DNA of 64,000 nt, taken from positions 5,164,501 through 5,228,500 of the forward strand of contig NZ_CP088285.1 in NCBI RefSeq assembly GCF_011516645.4, given 5' to 3'. Position numbers and translations under genes: made by a program. Source of the stretch: Bradyrhizobium septentrionale. Lineage in GTDB: Bacteria > Pseudomonadota > Alphaproteobacteria > Rhizobiales > Xanthobacteraceae. Below are positions 36,346 through 44,924 of this stretch, in pieces (positions within the stretch are counted from its first letter, which is position 1; each line of letters starts with the position of its first letter). Below the pieces are notes generated by a model. That model searched no databases. It had not been told where the DNA came from and saw nothing but the letters and a program-made list of their open reading frames with translations.

Positions 36346-36520
36346 TCGTCTCATCTGTCACCCGACAGGTGAATGCGAAGCATTCACCGATAGGGCCCGT
36401 TCATGCTTTTTTGAGCAGACGGTTCTCTAGAGCGGGATGGGTCTAGCTTGAATCGATTTGGGATTCCCAAATCGGAAGGCTTCTGATTCAACATGCTGGC
36501 TGGGAAGGAGGCCAGCATGG

Positions 36521-36970
36521 ATGGGACGAGCCTATTCGGACGACCTTCGTGAGCGGGTAGTGAGAGCTGTCATCAAAGGTGGCCTGTCGCGGCATCAGGC
36601 AGCGGCTCAATTTGGGGTGGGCATCAGCACGGCGATCAACTGGGTACAGCGCTTCCACGAGACCGGTAGCGTCAAGCCAGACCAGATCGGGGGCTATCGG
36701 CCAAAGAAGATTGCGGGGCCGCACCGCGAATGGCTGATGCAACGGTGCCGAAACGATTTTACCGTGCGCGGGCTGGTGGCCGAACTCGCTGAGCGTGGCC
36801 TGAAGGTCGATTACCGCACGACGTGGGAGTTCGTCCACGCCGAGAAGCTCAGTTACAAAAAAGACGCTGATTGCCGCCGAGCAGGATCGTCCCGATGTCA
36901 CCCGTCGGCGGGCGCAGTGGACCAAGTATCGGGATCGGATCGATCCCACTCGGCTGGTGTTCATCGATGA
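36521..36970 (+). CDS. IS630 type II transposase, first frame (DNA-binding part)
   Basis: From ATG 36521: MGRAYSDDLRERVVRAVIKG and the HTH VGISTAINWVQRFHETGSVK. After SYKK at an A6 run (about 36856-36861) this frame loses similarity; the transposase continues in the +1 frame as TLIAAEQDRPDVTRRR. The same A6 break is in the truncated copy, so programmed frameshifting or transcript slippage is plausible. Confidence 0.8.
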   Translation: MGRAYSDDLRERVVRAVIKGGLSRHQAAAQFGVGISTAINWVQRFHETGSVKPDQIGGYRPKKIAGPHREWLMQRCRNDFTVRGLVAELAERGLKVDYRTTWEFVHAEKLSYKKDADCRRAGSSRCHPSAGAVDQVSGSDRSHSAGVHR

Positions 36971-37463
36971 GACCTGGACCAAGACCAATATGGCGCCGCT
37001 GCGGGGCTGGGCGCCGCGCGGTCAACGTATCAAAGCCAAGGTACCGCACGGCCGCTGGCGGACCATGACCTTCATGGCCGCCTTGCGCCACGATCGCATT
37101 ACCGCTCCGTGGTTCCTCGAGGGGCCGATCAACGGCGAAGCCTTCCTTGTCTATATCGAGAAGGCTCTGGTCCCGACCCTGCGGCACGGCGACATCGTCA
37201 TCATGGACAATCTCGGCTCGCACAAGGCCCACGCCGTGCGTCGCGCCATCCGTGCCGCCGGCGCCCGGCTCTTCTACCTGCCGAAATACTCGCCTGATCT
37301 CAATCCGATCGAGCAGTTCTTCGCCAAGTTCAAACACTGGCTGCGCAAAGCCGCACAGCGAACCACCGAGGCCGTCTACGATGCTATCGCTCCGATCCTC
37401 GGCACCGTCTCACCGGCCGAATGCGCCAACTACTTCGCAAACGCCGGATATGACCAAAACTAA
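36862..37463 (+). CDS. IS630 type II transposase, catalytic frame
   Basis: In the frame entered after the A6 run: AQWTKYRDRIDPTRLVFIDE TW (first Asp), DIVIMDNLGSHKAHAV (second Asp), YSPDLNPIEQFFAKFKHWLR (Glu), ending ANYFANAGYDQN. All catalytic residues are present. An internal ATG at 36957 is too late to be the normal start, which supports expression as a fusion. Confidence 0.82.
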
Positions 37464-37477
37464 ACTCATCACGCTCT

Positions 37478-37800
37478 AGGATCAGATCGGCTACGGCCTC
37501 CTTCAACGCGGTAGCCTCCCGGCGGAGGTCTTTCACCTCGCCGGGAGGTCGCAGCTCGCGCCGTGCCGTCGGTCAAGCGGCGCTTACCGGCTTTGAGGAA
37601 CTCCTTGGACCAGCCGTAATACATCGAGGCCGCAATGCCTTCTCGGCGGCAGAGCTCGGAGATGTTCGCCTTGTCACGCAACCCTTCCAGCACCATGCGG
37701 ATCTTCTCCTCCTCCGAATAACGCCGGCGGGTCTGTCGCCTAATGTCCTTTAGAACTTGTTCTGCCGAGCCTTGCCCGGTCCGGATTTCTGCTTCATCTT
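37478..37800 (-). pseudogene. IS3 OrfA, interrupted and frameshifted
   Basis: GQGSAEQVLKDIRRQTRRRY, SEEEKIRMVLEGL, ELCRREGIAASMYYGWSKEF, TARAATS, then a shift near 37535 to EVKDLRREATALKEAVADLI at the IS630 insertion. The last residues (LENRLLKKA) are across the IS630 at 36400-36429. Confidence 0.82.
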
Positions 37801-37883
37801 CGCTCCTGGTGGCTACGATGAACCAGAAATCCTCCCCCCGCAAAATCCCTCTGTTTGTCTCACAGGCCCTGACGGCGAACAGG

Positions 37884-38060
37884 GTCTATTGCCGTCGCAG
37901 CTGTTGCTTGCGTTGTTCGTGTAGGTGCCAGACATCGCTCCGGTACTCTGGCCGTAGCTGTTACGGATCAGAGTTGAGCCATATTGGTTGGTCCAGATTC
38001 AGGTGGGTTGAGCATTTTCTGGGCAGCCAATAGCAGATCGATGCCACGTAGTGCGTCAGT
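37884..38060 (-). pseudogene. Avidin-family (bradavidin-like) remnant
   Basis: The minus strand reads AQPT, TGA, IWTNQYGSTLIRNSYGQST, GAMSGTYTNNASNSCDG. This aligns with the bradavidin-like gene at 62601-63107 (AQPIWTWSNQYGSTLAVSSY, GAISGTYTNNATNSCDEG). A stop replaces Trp and the second half is missing, so it is dead. Upstream codons correspond to a decayed signal peptide. Confidence 0.8.
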
Positions 38061-38978
38061 TTCCAGATTTCTTGAGACATCGTCGAATCCATGTGATCCG
38101 AAATAGGAGAACCATACAACCGATTTTGGACGACGTGCGTTGATGCACACCTTTCAAAGCGGAACCCACCATGACGGTGATTCCTAAAGCTCGTCGAGGC
38201 CGTTCTAGTTCCAGGTTGGTCTGTTCAACAATTCCCGGGAATCTGCCTTTTGCCGATGGTTGCTTTGTGTCTTATCTGCCACAAAAGACCTCCGAGGCAC
38301 CTGCCAGAAATGGTAGGCCGTCCCGCTCGCTGAGCATGTTGCGAATGCACGCCGACGACGTCACGGTCACAAGAGCGCGCCCGCGCGGAGGAATTCAGAG
38401 GCATAAGAAAGTGGGCGCGCTAATACCTATCTGAGCGACCAAGGGTTCCTCGATCGACCGTGCGATGTTATGCGCCGTAAGCTGGTAGCTCCGCCTTCTC
38501 GCGTCCGGCAACCTTCGCAAGCCGACCACCCGAGAGGAAGTTAGGCGGGCGCCAATATTGAAATGAGCGAATTTGCGCCAGATTCGGGCAGGCAAGTTAG
38601 CTGCAACCTGGTGTCGTCGTAAAAGATGACCTTTCGACTGTTCAGCACCATGTCCGCTCTCCCTCGGTAAACCAAAACGAATGACGTGCTGGGGATTAAC
38701 GCGCAATACTCACCATATCGTCTTACCTGCGGATGGTAGCTGTTATCACGCAGACGATGTGCGGGGCATGGGTTACGAGGCCGGTACCAACCATCGAGCC
38801 ATCTGACGGCACGCCCATGGCTTGAAACGAACGTGGCGTTAGATTGTACGATCAAAGGAGGTTGAGGAAAGTCGTCAATTGTCTCACGACCTGGAGGCGC
38901 ACAGATGTTTCAACTCGCAACGAGCGGCCTGTTTATCTGTTGCGTAGGTGTCGCCCGCCATTTCGTCCGGAGTTTCGA
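38061..38978. other. No recognisable gene
   Basis: Overlapping open frames on both strands (38171-38434, 38395-38706) have no ribosome site or recognised family. The right part is the upstream region of the MFS gene. Confidence 0.4.
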
Positions 38979-40118
38979 ATGATGTCCGCCTCTTGGAGAG
39001 CCACTCGGCTCGCGACGCGCCTTGCATTCTTTGTCGCCGGTTTTGGCATGGCGGGCTGGGCGCCGTTGGTGCCGTTCGTTAAGGAGCGGCTGGCTGTCGA
39101 TGACGGCGTCCTCGGCTTTCTGCTGCTCCTTCTGGGGATTGGTTCAGTTGTCGCGATGCTATTGACCGGATTATTGAGTGCGCGTTGCGGCAGCAAACCA
39201 ATCATCTTAGCCGGCGGATTCGGAGTTGCGCTCCTCCTGCCGTGGCTCGCCGTTTTCAGTACACCCGCTGCGCTAGGAGCTGCGCTGGTCGGCTTCGGCG
39301 CCTCGCTCGGCTCGATCAGTGTATCAGCGAATATCTATGCGGTAGAGGCGGAACGTGCTGCGAAGCGTCCGCTGATGTCGGGCTTTCACGCGCAATTCAG
39401 CATAGGCGAATTTGTTGGTTCCGCCGCGATGACCACATTGCTCTGGCTGGATATCGAGGCGTTTTCGTCAACCTTGATCTGCTCGATCATCGTAGTTTGC
39501 GCCATGATGCTGATCTGGCCGCGATTGCCCCGAAGCGCTCAGGCACAGCATGGGGCGCTATTCGTGGTGCCGCGTGCCATCGTGCTGCTGCTCGCGGCGC
39601 TAGCGGGGATCATGTTTCTCATTGAGGGGGCGATGCTTGATTGGAGTGCCTTGCTGCTCGTGGAACGTGGCCTTGTCCCGAAAGCGCAGGGCGGGCTCGG
39701 CTTCATGCTGTTCTCGATCGCCATGACTGCCGGGCGCCTCGGTGGAGATTCCGTTGTGGCGCGCCTCGGTGACCGCACAACACTGGTGTTAGGCAGTTTA
39801 TTGGCGGTCGCGGGCTTCGCACTTCTGCTTTGCGCGACAAGTGCAACCTTCGCCATAGCAGGCTTCCTGCTTATTGGTTTGGGTGCATCGAACCTCGTCC
39901 CGATCCTGTTCCGGCGGGCCGGCGCGCAGAAGGTAATGCCTCGCGGCCTCGCGATTGCAGCGATCACCGCAGTTGGTTATGCCGGAATCCTCGTTGGACC
40001 GGCGGGCGTGGGCTTTCTCGCCAAGCTCGCTGGATTGCCGATCGCATTTGCGATATTGGCGGCACTCATGTGTCTGGTCACGCTGTCAGCGCGCAGTGTG
40101 ACGATGGAAACACGGTGA
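38979..40118 (+). CDS. Major facilitator superfamily transporter (YbjJ-like)
   Basis: 379 residues from ATG 38979, with CCGGAG 7 bases upstream. About 12 membrane helices. The first helix (LAFFVAGFGMAGWAPLVPFV) and the loop GLLSARCGSKPIILAGG correspond to the MFS motif A region; a second-half motif is MTAGRLGGDSVVARLGDRTT. The family resembles E. coli YbjJ, an exporter-like protein of unknown substrate. Intact, with no evident operon partners. Confidence 0.85.
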   Translation: MMSASWRATRLATRLAFFVAGFGMAGWAPLVPFVKERLAVDDGVLGFLLLLLGIGSVVAMLLTGLLSARCGSKPIILAGGFGVALLLPWLAVFSTPAALGAALVGFGASLGSISVSANIYAVEAERAAKRPLMSGFHAQFSIGEFVGSAAMTTLLWLDIEAFSSTLICSIIVVCAMMLIWPRLPRSAQAQHGALFVVPRAIVLLLAALAGIMFLIEGAMLDWSALLLVERGLVPKAQGGLGFMLFSIAMTAGRLGGDSVVARLGDRTTLVLGSLLAVAGFALLLCATSATFAIAGFLLIGLGASNLVPILFRRAGAQKVMPRGLAIAAITAVGYAGILVGPAGVGFLAKLAGLPIAFAILAALMCLVTLSARSVTMETR

Positions 40119-40379
40119 GAGAGGCACGCGGCGAGGTGCACATGCGCAACTGGGCGGGCACCACTTATCGTTGGAGCCGCCGAGGAAGTAGACGAGCGGC
40201 AGGATGGTCGCCCGGAATTCCTCTTAATGAACCGTGCTTTGATCGCGGGCAGGATCCCCGATAGAAAGAATGATTGCTGCTGCTGCTGTGAAGTGGACCC
40301 TACACTGAGGACCGCTGGGTCCGGTTTCTTAAGTGGAGCTGCTGCCGTTCGTTCTTCTCAATAGCCTTACGCTACTCTT
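40119..40379. other. No recognisable gene
   Basis: Spacer between the MFS gene and IS3 debris, with a short CTG/GCT run near 40277-40290. Confidence 0.35.
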
Positions 40380-40625
40380 GCTTGCTGCTGTTGTGGCCGT
40401 GGGGATGTGGGCAACGCGCAGCGTTGTCCAAGCGTCTCGCTTGCGAGAAGCGTCATATCTACAGCCTCGTCGCCGGAGGCGCCGCTGACACCGGCCCGCC
40501 AGACCGTCATCGGCGCGCGGTTTTCCCGCGCCTGATGAGGGCGCTGGAAATAGTAAATTCGATCCATCGCGCGATTCCGGCGTTGGCCTCATGGCCATCC
40601 GAATAACCCTTGAGATAGATGTCCT
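40380..40625 (-). pseudogene. IS3-family OrfB C-terminal fragment, cut by IS66 element 3
   Basis: Minus strand: IYLKGYSDGHEANAGIARWI, EFYYFQRPHQARENRAPMTV, then a degenerate tail. Joined across the IS66 to 43229-43290 it reads WMDNVFIERLWRA...YEDIYLKGYSDG. A different IS3 subgroup again. Confidence 0.8.
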
Positions 40626-40702
40626 GTACGCATACGACGAGGACCGCGTGATGGACGCATGCGCGCGGGTACGGCGAGCTCTATGATGGCGTTGCGTGAA
40701 GG

Positions 40703-42376
40703 TCAGGCGGCCTGCTGATCGGCGGGCTTGTCGGCTTGGCGCAGGAGCTTCCATTCCCAGGGCAGCAATTCGTGCAGACGCGATGCGGGAAGATCGGCGA
40801 TACGGGCGAGGACGTCGGCGAGCCAGGCTTTCGGATCGACGTCGTTGAGACGACAGGTCGTGATCATCGTCAGCATGATGGCGGCACGGTCGGCACCACG
40901 CTGGCTGCCGGCGAAGGTCCAGTTGCGCCTTCCCAAGGCGATGCCTCTCAATGCGCGCTCAGCACAATTGTTGGTCAAGCAGATCCTGCCATCGTCGAGG
41001 AAGCGGGCGAAGTCGTCCCAGCGCCTGAGCATGTAATTCATAGGCTTCAGGACCTCGGAGGAGCGAGAGAGGGTTTCGCGCTCACGCAGCAACCAGGCGT
41101 GCATGTCCCCGAGGAGCGGCTTGCTCTTTTCCTGGCGCACGGCGCGCCGCTCTTCGGCGCCGCAGCCGTTAATGGCGCGCTCGATCTCGAACAACACATC
41201 CAGGCGCCTGACCGCCTCCAGCGCGATCGGAGAGACCGGTTTACCTCTCTTGCCTTCCCGGGCATTCTTCTCGATGTCAGCCAGCTCGAAGAAGCCCCGC
41301 CGCGCATGGGCGAAGCAAAACGCCGGCGTAATCGGCAGCACCTTCTTCTGCGGGTCGAACAGTGGCTCGAAGCCGTTGTAGCAATCGGCTTGCAGGATGC
41401 CGGCGAAGGCGGCCAGATGCTTCTGCGGATGCTCGCCTCGTCGGTCGCTCGAGGCGTAATAGACCGCCGCCGGCGGCGCAGGCCCGGCAAAGGGCCGGTT
41501 ATCCCGCACATAAGTCCAGATCCGCCCGGTCGTGCACTTGCCCTTCGCCAGGATACGGATGGTGGTGTCATCGCCATGAAGGCGCTCAGCAGCGAGCACA
41601 TGGCGTTCGATCAAGTGGAAGAGTGGCATGACGGCGAAGGTCCCGTGGCCGACCTGGTCGGCCAGCGTCGACAGCGGCAAATCGATCCTCTCGGCCTTAA
41701 AGCGCGCACTCTGGCGGTTGAGCGGGATATGCATGCCGAACTTGTCGAACAGGATCGTCGCCAGCAATTGTGGGCCGATGAAGCCGCGCGGCGTGGCATG
41801 GAACGGCGCAGGCGGCTGGCTGATCTTCTCGCAATCGCGGCAGGTGAACTTCTCGCGCACTGTTTCGATGACCTTGAAGCGACGCGGGATCTCCTCCAGC
41901 GTCTTGGTCACATCCTCGCCGACCTTCGCCAGCCGCGATCCGCCGCAGCAGGCGCAGCTCGTCGGAGCGTCAATGACGACGCGCTCGTGTTCGATGTCGT
42001 CCGGCCAAGGCTTGCGCACCGGCCGCTTGCGCGTGAAGGGGCGGACGTTCTGCGTCTTCGCCGCTGCGGCCTGCGCCGCAAGCTCATCCTCGCTCGCCGT
42101 GGCGACGAGGTCTTCGAGCTCCAGTTCCAACTGCTCGAGCAGCCGCGCCGTGCGCTCGGAGCGCTGCCCGTACAGTTCGCGTTTCAGCTTCTCGATGCGC
42201 AACTCGAGATGAGCGATCAGCGCCTCGGTATCCGACAGTTTCGCCTGCGCATTCGCGGCTTGCGCCTGCCAGTTGGCGGCCTTCGCCTCGGCTTTCTGTC
42301 GCGCCTCACGCTCGGCCTGCAGCGCCGCCAGGGCACTGACAAGGTCCGATGGAAGATCATCCGGCTTCGATATCAT
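40703..42376 (-). CDS. tnpC: IS66 element 3 TnpC transposase
   Basis: 557 residues. Coiled-coil leader, CACCGG and CRDCEKI zinc-binding pairs, HGDDTTIRIL and LQADCYNGFEPL (catalytic Asp regions), LTNNCAERALRGIALGRRNW (Glu region) and LLPWEWK tail. Intact and full length. Only the leader (about residues 27-55) and a few positions differ from the copies at 52130 and 54476. Confidence 0.95.
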   Translation of the reverse strand: MISKPDDLPSDLVSALAALQAEREARQKAEAKAANWQAQAANAQAKLSDTEALIAHLELRIEKLKRELYGQRSERTARLLEQLELELEDLVATASEDELAAQAAAAKTQNVRPFTRKRPVRKPWPDDIEHERVVIDAPTSCACCGGSRLAKVGEDVTKTLEEIPRRFKVIETVREKFTCRDCEKISQPPAPFHATPRGFIGPQLLATILFDKFGMHIPLNRQSARFKAERIDLPLSTLADQVGHGTFAVMPLFHLIERHVLAAERLHGDDTTIRILAKGKCTTGRIWTYVRDNRPFAGPAPPAAVYYASSDRRGEHPQKHLAAFAGILQADCYNGFEPLFDPQKKVLPITPAFCFAHARRGFFELADIEKNAREGKRGKPVSPIALEAVRRLDVLFEIERAINGCGAEERRAVRQEKSKPLLGDMHAWLLRERETLSRSSEVLKPMNYMLRRWDDFARFLDDGRICLTNNCAERALRGIALGRRNWTFAGSQRGADRAAIMLTMITTCRLNDVDPKAWLADVLARIADLPASRLHELLPWEWKLLRQADKPADQQAA

Positions 42377-42422
42377 GGAGCCATTGAATCAGATCGAGCC
42401 GCAGATTCAAACCGTAAAACGA

Positions 42423-42770
42423 CTATCCGACCCGCGTCGGACGCTGGGTTTCTTGAGGGTTGCGCCAATCGATCCCGGACAACAGATAGCTCAACTGCGC
42501 CGGAGAGATCGTTACCGATTCACCAGCAACCGATGGCCAGATGAACCTGCCTCTCTCGAGTCTTTTGGTGAACAAGCAGGCGCCCTGGCCATCGTGCCAA
42601 ATGACCTTCAATAGATCACCGCGTTTGCCCCGGAAGCAGAAAAGACCGCCGCCCATGGCGTCGCGCTTGAGCACTTCCTGCACGCGCAGAGCCAGGCTCG
42701 GAAAGCCGCACCGCATGTCGGTATGGCCCGTCGCCAGCCACACCCGCACGCCCGTCGGGATCGGGATCAT
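42423..42770 (-). CDS. tnpB: IS66 element 3 TnpB
   Basis: 115 residues. Residues from [16 protein letters not shown] onward match the copies at 51735 and 56176, while the first half (RVQEVLKRDAMGGGLFCFRG) is clearly diverged: a recombination boundary lies inside this gene. Confidence 0.93.
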   Translation of the reverse strand: MIPIPTGVRVWLATGHTDMRCGFPSLALRVQEVLKRDAMGGGLFCFRGKRGDLLKVIWHDGQGACLFTKRLERGRFIWPSVAGESVTISPAQLSYLLSGIDWRNPQETQRPTRVG

Positions 42771-43162
42771 CGGCGCGCCAGGCCCCGAGCAATTCGAACG
42801 ACCGCCTCGATATCCGCACCGGGGCCGAAGACCACGCGCAGCCCCTGAGGGCTCACGATTTCGATCTGACCTGTCTCGACAGCTTCCGTCGTTGGCGGCG
42901 TACTTGCCGCAACTATCGCAGGGACGAATGTCGGGCCGATCGAATCCTCTTCGGCCGGATCATGACAGGTCCAAGCCTTGCGCCAGCTCAGCAGAAGCTG
43001 ACGTGATATCCCATACCGGCGAGCCGTCGCCGACACCAGTCGTGGCCCCGAGAAGCTCTCCTCTACGATTCTGAGCTTCTCCGCACGCGTCCAGCGTCGC
43101 CGCCGACCGGTCTCCACCAAATCCATGCGGCTCAGCACCGCACTGTCCTTATGTACGTCCAT
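42767..43162 (-). CDS. tnpA: IS66 element 3 TnpA
   Basis: 131 residues from ATG 43162; ATG 43126 is possible. HTH region RRWTRAEKLRIVEESFSGPR and ARRYGISRQLLLSWRKAW; C-terminus IEIVSPQGLRVVFGPGADIE. Only distantly similar to the TnpA of the otherwise near-identical elements. Confidence 0.9.
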   Translation of the reverse strand: MDVHKDSAVLSRMDLVETGRRRRWTRAEKLRIVEESFSGPRLVSATARRYGISRQLLLSWRKAWTCHDPAEEDSIGPTFVPAIVAASTPPTTEAVETGQIEIVSPQGLRVVFGPGADIEAVVRIARGLARR

Positions 43163-43228
43163 AAGGACAGTCAGCTACAGATCGGAAAAACTCGCAAGAC
43201 GGCCGCCCTCGGACGGATACGATGTCCT

Positions 43229-43290
43229 CGTATTTTAGCGCGCCACAGGCGTTCGATGAACACGTTGTCCATCCAGCGCCCTGTTGTCGG
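43229..43290 (-). pseudogene. IS3-family OrfB fragment, other side of IS66 element 3
   Basis: GRWMDNVFIERLWRA followed by the insertion point; contains the catalytic Glu. Upstream sequence loses similarity at about 43290. Confidence 0.7.
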
Positions 43291-43365
43291 GCAGAACTAT
43301 TGTTGTTGGCGGATTGACTGTCTGTAGCCCGATCGAGACAGATCGGGCTGGCCCGCCTGTGCGAC

Positions 43366-44598
43366 TTACTGCGTCTTCAGGAGATTGCAGGCGCTGTCCG
43401 CGGCCGGGCGCCAAGCATCCTCGGCCGGAATGGTCCCCGTGATCTCGTAGTAGTCATAAGGATATTTTGACTCGATCGACGCCTTTATGCGCGCGGCATA
43501 GAGCGGGCGCATCACCTGACCGTCGGCGCGGATCCTAACATTCTTCATCTCGAAACCATTGACCGTGGTGTTCTTCATCTGTCGCACCACCGCCTCGCCT
43601 TCGTCCGTCTGCGCCGCGGCAATCGCCTTGAGATAGTGCATAACTGCACTGTAGGTGCTCGCGTGCGCCTCGTTCGGGATCCGGCCATCGAATGCTGCCT
43701 CGTAGCGCTTCGCGAAGGCGCGCGTCTCGTCTGTCCTATCCCAGTAAAACGTGGTGGTCAGACGTACATTCTGCAGCGGCTGCAGGCCGATGCTGTGCGT
43801 CTGATTGATCATCAATCCCAGCGGAGCTAGCTGCTGCTTCTGCGTGAGCCCGAACTCCTCAGCCTGCTTCAGGGCATTGGCGAAGTCTGCCCCCGAATTG
43901 GCCAAAGCGACGACCTTTGCACCGCTCGACTGGGCCGTCAGGAGAGCAGACGCGAAATCGGAAGAATTGAGCGGATGCAGAACGGAGCCGACGACCTTGC
44001 CGCCAGCGGACTTGATAAAGTTCGTCGCGTCGGCCTGCCAGACTTTGCCGAAGGAGTAATCAACGGTGACAAAGAACCAAGTATCCAGTCTCTGAGCCAG
44101 CAACGATTTGACCGTCGCCTTAGCCAGCGCATAGGTATCCATTGCCCACTGCGTCGTCAAAGGAGAGCATCTCTCATTGGTGAAGAACGCGGCCGCCGTT
44201 CCGGCCAAGAGATATGGTTTCTTCCGGCTCCTCATGACGTCTTGTACACCGAGTGCGACTGACGATGCAGAACATCCGACGATTGCGTCCACCCCCTCAT
44301 TGTCTAGCCAGCGCGACGCGATCCCGACGCCGATGTCCGGCTTGTTCTGATCGTCCGCCACGATGAGCTCGATGTTCTTACCGTTGATGGCCCTACTAAA
44401 GTCGCTTATGGCTAACTGCGCGGCGATAACCGAACCGAGCCCGCAATTGTCGGAATAAGGGCCGCTTTGGTCGTTCATGACGCCAATCTTGATGACGTCC
44501 CCTGAAATTCCCTGTGCTACGACCAGGGTCGGCGCGGCAGTAGATGTCGCACTCACGAGGATTGCCATGACGGCGACATAGGCAGCCGAAGGTCTCAT
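43366..44598 (-). CDS. ABC-type branched-chain amino-acid substrate-binding protein
   Basis: 410 residues from ATG 44598, with AAGGAG about 11 bases upstream. Signal peptide (YVAVMAILVSATSTAAPTLV), then GDVIKIGVMNDQSGPYSDNC, IELIVADDQNKPDIGVGIAS, VDAIVGCSASSVALGVQDVM and LNSSDFASALLTAQSSGAKV, the LivK/HAAT periplasmic-binding fold. It should capture a small amphipathic solute in the periplasm. No permease or ATPase gene is adjacent, so it would need partners elsewhere. Intact. Confidence 0.88.
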   Translation of the reverse strand: MRPSAAYVAVMAILVSATSTAAPTLVVAQGISGDVIKIGVMNDQSGPYSDNCGLGSVIAAQLAISDFSRAINGKNIELIVADDQNKPDIGVGIASRWLDNEGVDAIVGCSASSVALGVQDVMRSRKKPYLLAGTAAAFFTNERCSPLTTQWAMDTYALAKATVKSLLAQRLDTWFFVTVDYSFGKVWQADATNFIKSAGGKVVGSVLHPLNSSDFASALLTAQSSGAKVVALANSGADFANALKQAEEFGLTQKQQLAPLGLMINQTHSIGLQPLQNVRLTTTFYWDRTDETRAFAKRYEAAFDGRIPNEAHASTYSAVMHYLKAIAAAQTDEGEAVVRQMKNTTVNGFEMKNVRIRADGQVMRPLYAARIKASIESKYPYDYYEITGTIPAEDAWRPAADSACNLLKTQ

Positions 44599-44902
44599 AA
44601 TGCTGCGCTCTCCTTGATGCCTGCGGATATCTGGGATCTTGAGGTAACGAATGATGGCGGCATAGAACCTGGAGGTCTGTGCTCCGCTAAATGCGGTCAA
44701 GCTTGGGTGGGCAATGCATGTTGGTCTTCAATGCGAAGCAGCAGCAAGATTGATAGTCCCAATGTAGAACGCTGATCACCTCCCAAATCTAACAGGGCTC
44801 TCAGAGAAGTCGGCCGCAGTCAGCCGATCAGCGTCCTCGCGTCAGTTGAAGGCGCCGGGATGCCAGTTGATTAGTTGATTGACAAAGCCGTCGGGCTAAT
44901 TC
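44599..44902. other. No gene; upstream region of the binding-protein gene
   Basis: No reading frame of note. It ends at the target duplication GCTAATTC (44895-44902). Confidence 0.4.
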
Positions 44903-44924
44903 GTAAGCGGCAAGCTGAGGCCGT

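Larger units (their letters stand above)
36430..37476 (+). mobile_element. IS630-family element type II, complete (1047 bp)
   Basis: Ends GAGCGGGATGGGTCTAG and, reading inward from the right, GAGCGTGATGAGTTTAG, flanked by TA at 36428-36429 and 37477-37478. It is inserted in an IS3 orfA. Confidence 0.88.
35764..37840 (-). mobile_element. IS3-family element (third type) interrupted by IS630
   Basis: orfA (37478 and up) and orfB (below 36345) of one IS3 element lie on either side of a complete IS630. Removing the IS630 and one TA joins orfA as ADLI-LENRLLKKA-stop. Terminal repeats were not resolved, so the outer limits given are those of the genes. Confidence 0.75.
40626..43220 (-). mobile_element. 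IS66-family element 3 (2595 bp, complete)
   Basis: Ends GTACGCATACGACGAGGACC (40626) and GTATCCGTCCGAGGGCGGCC (inward from 43220). Perfect 8-bp duplication GATGTCCT (40618-40625, 43221-43228). All three genes intact. Its tnpC and distal tnpB are nearly identical to the two elements at 51259 and 54398, but tnpA and the proximal half of tnpB are not. Confidence 0.95.

Noticed and set aside
40736..42544. A 602-codon open frame on the plus strand across IS66 element 3 (with equivalents at 52136-53749 and 54509-56122)
   Set aside because: It is exactly antisense to tnpC, which has all catalytic residues. High GC keeps the opposite strand open; the translation is low-complexity and has no family pattern.
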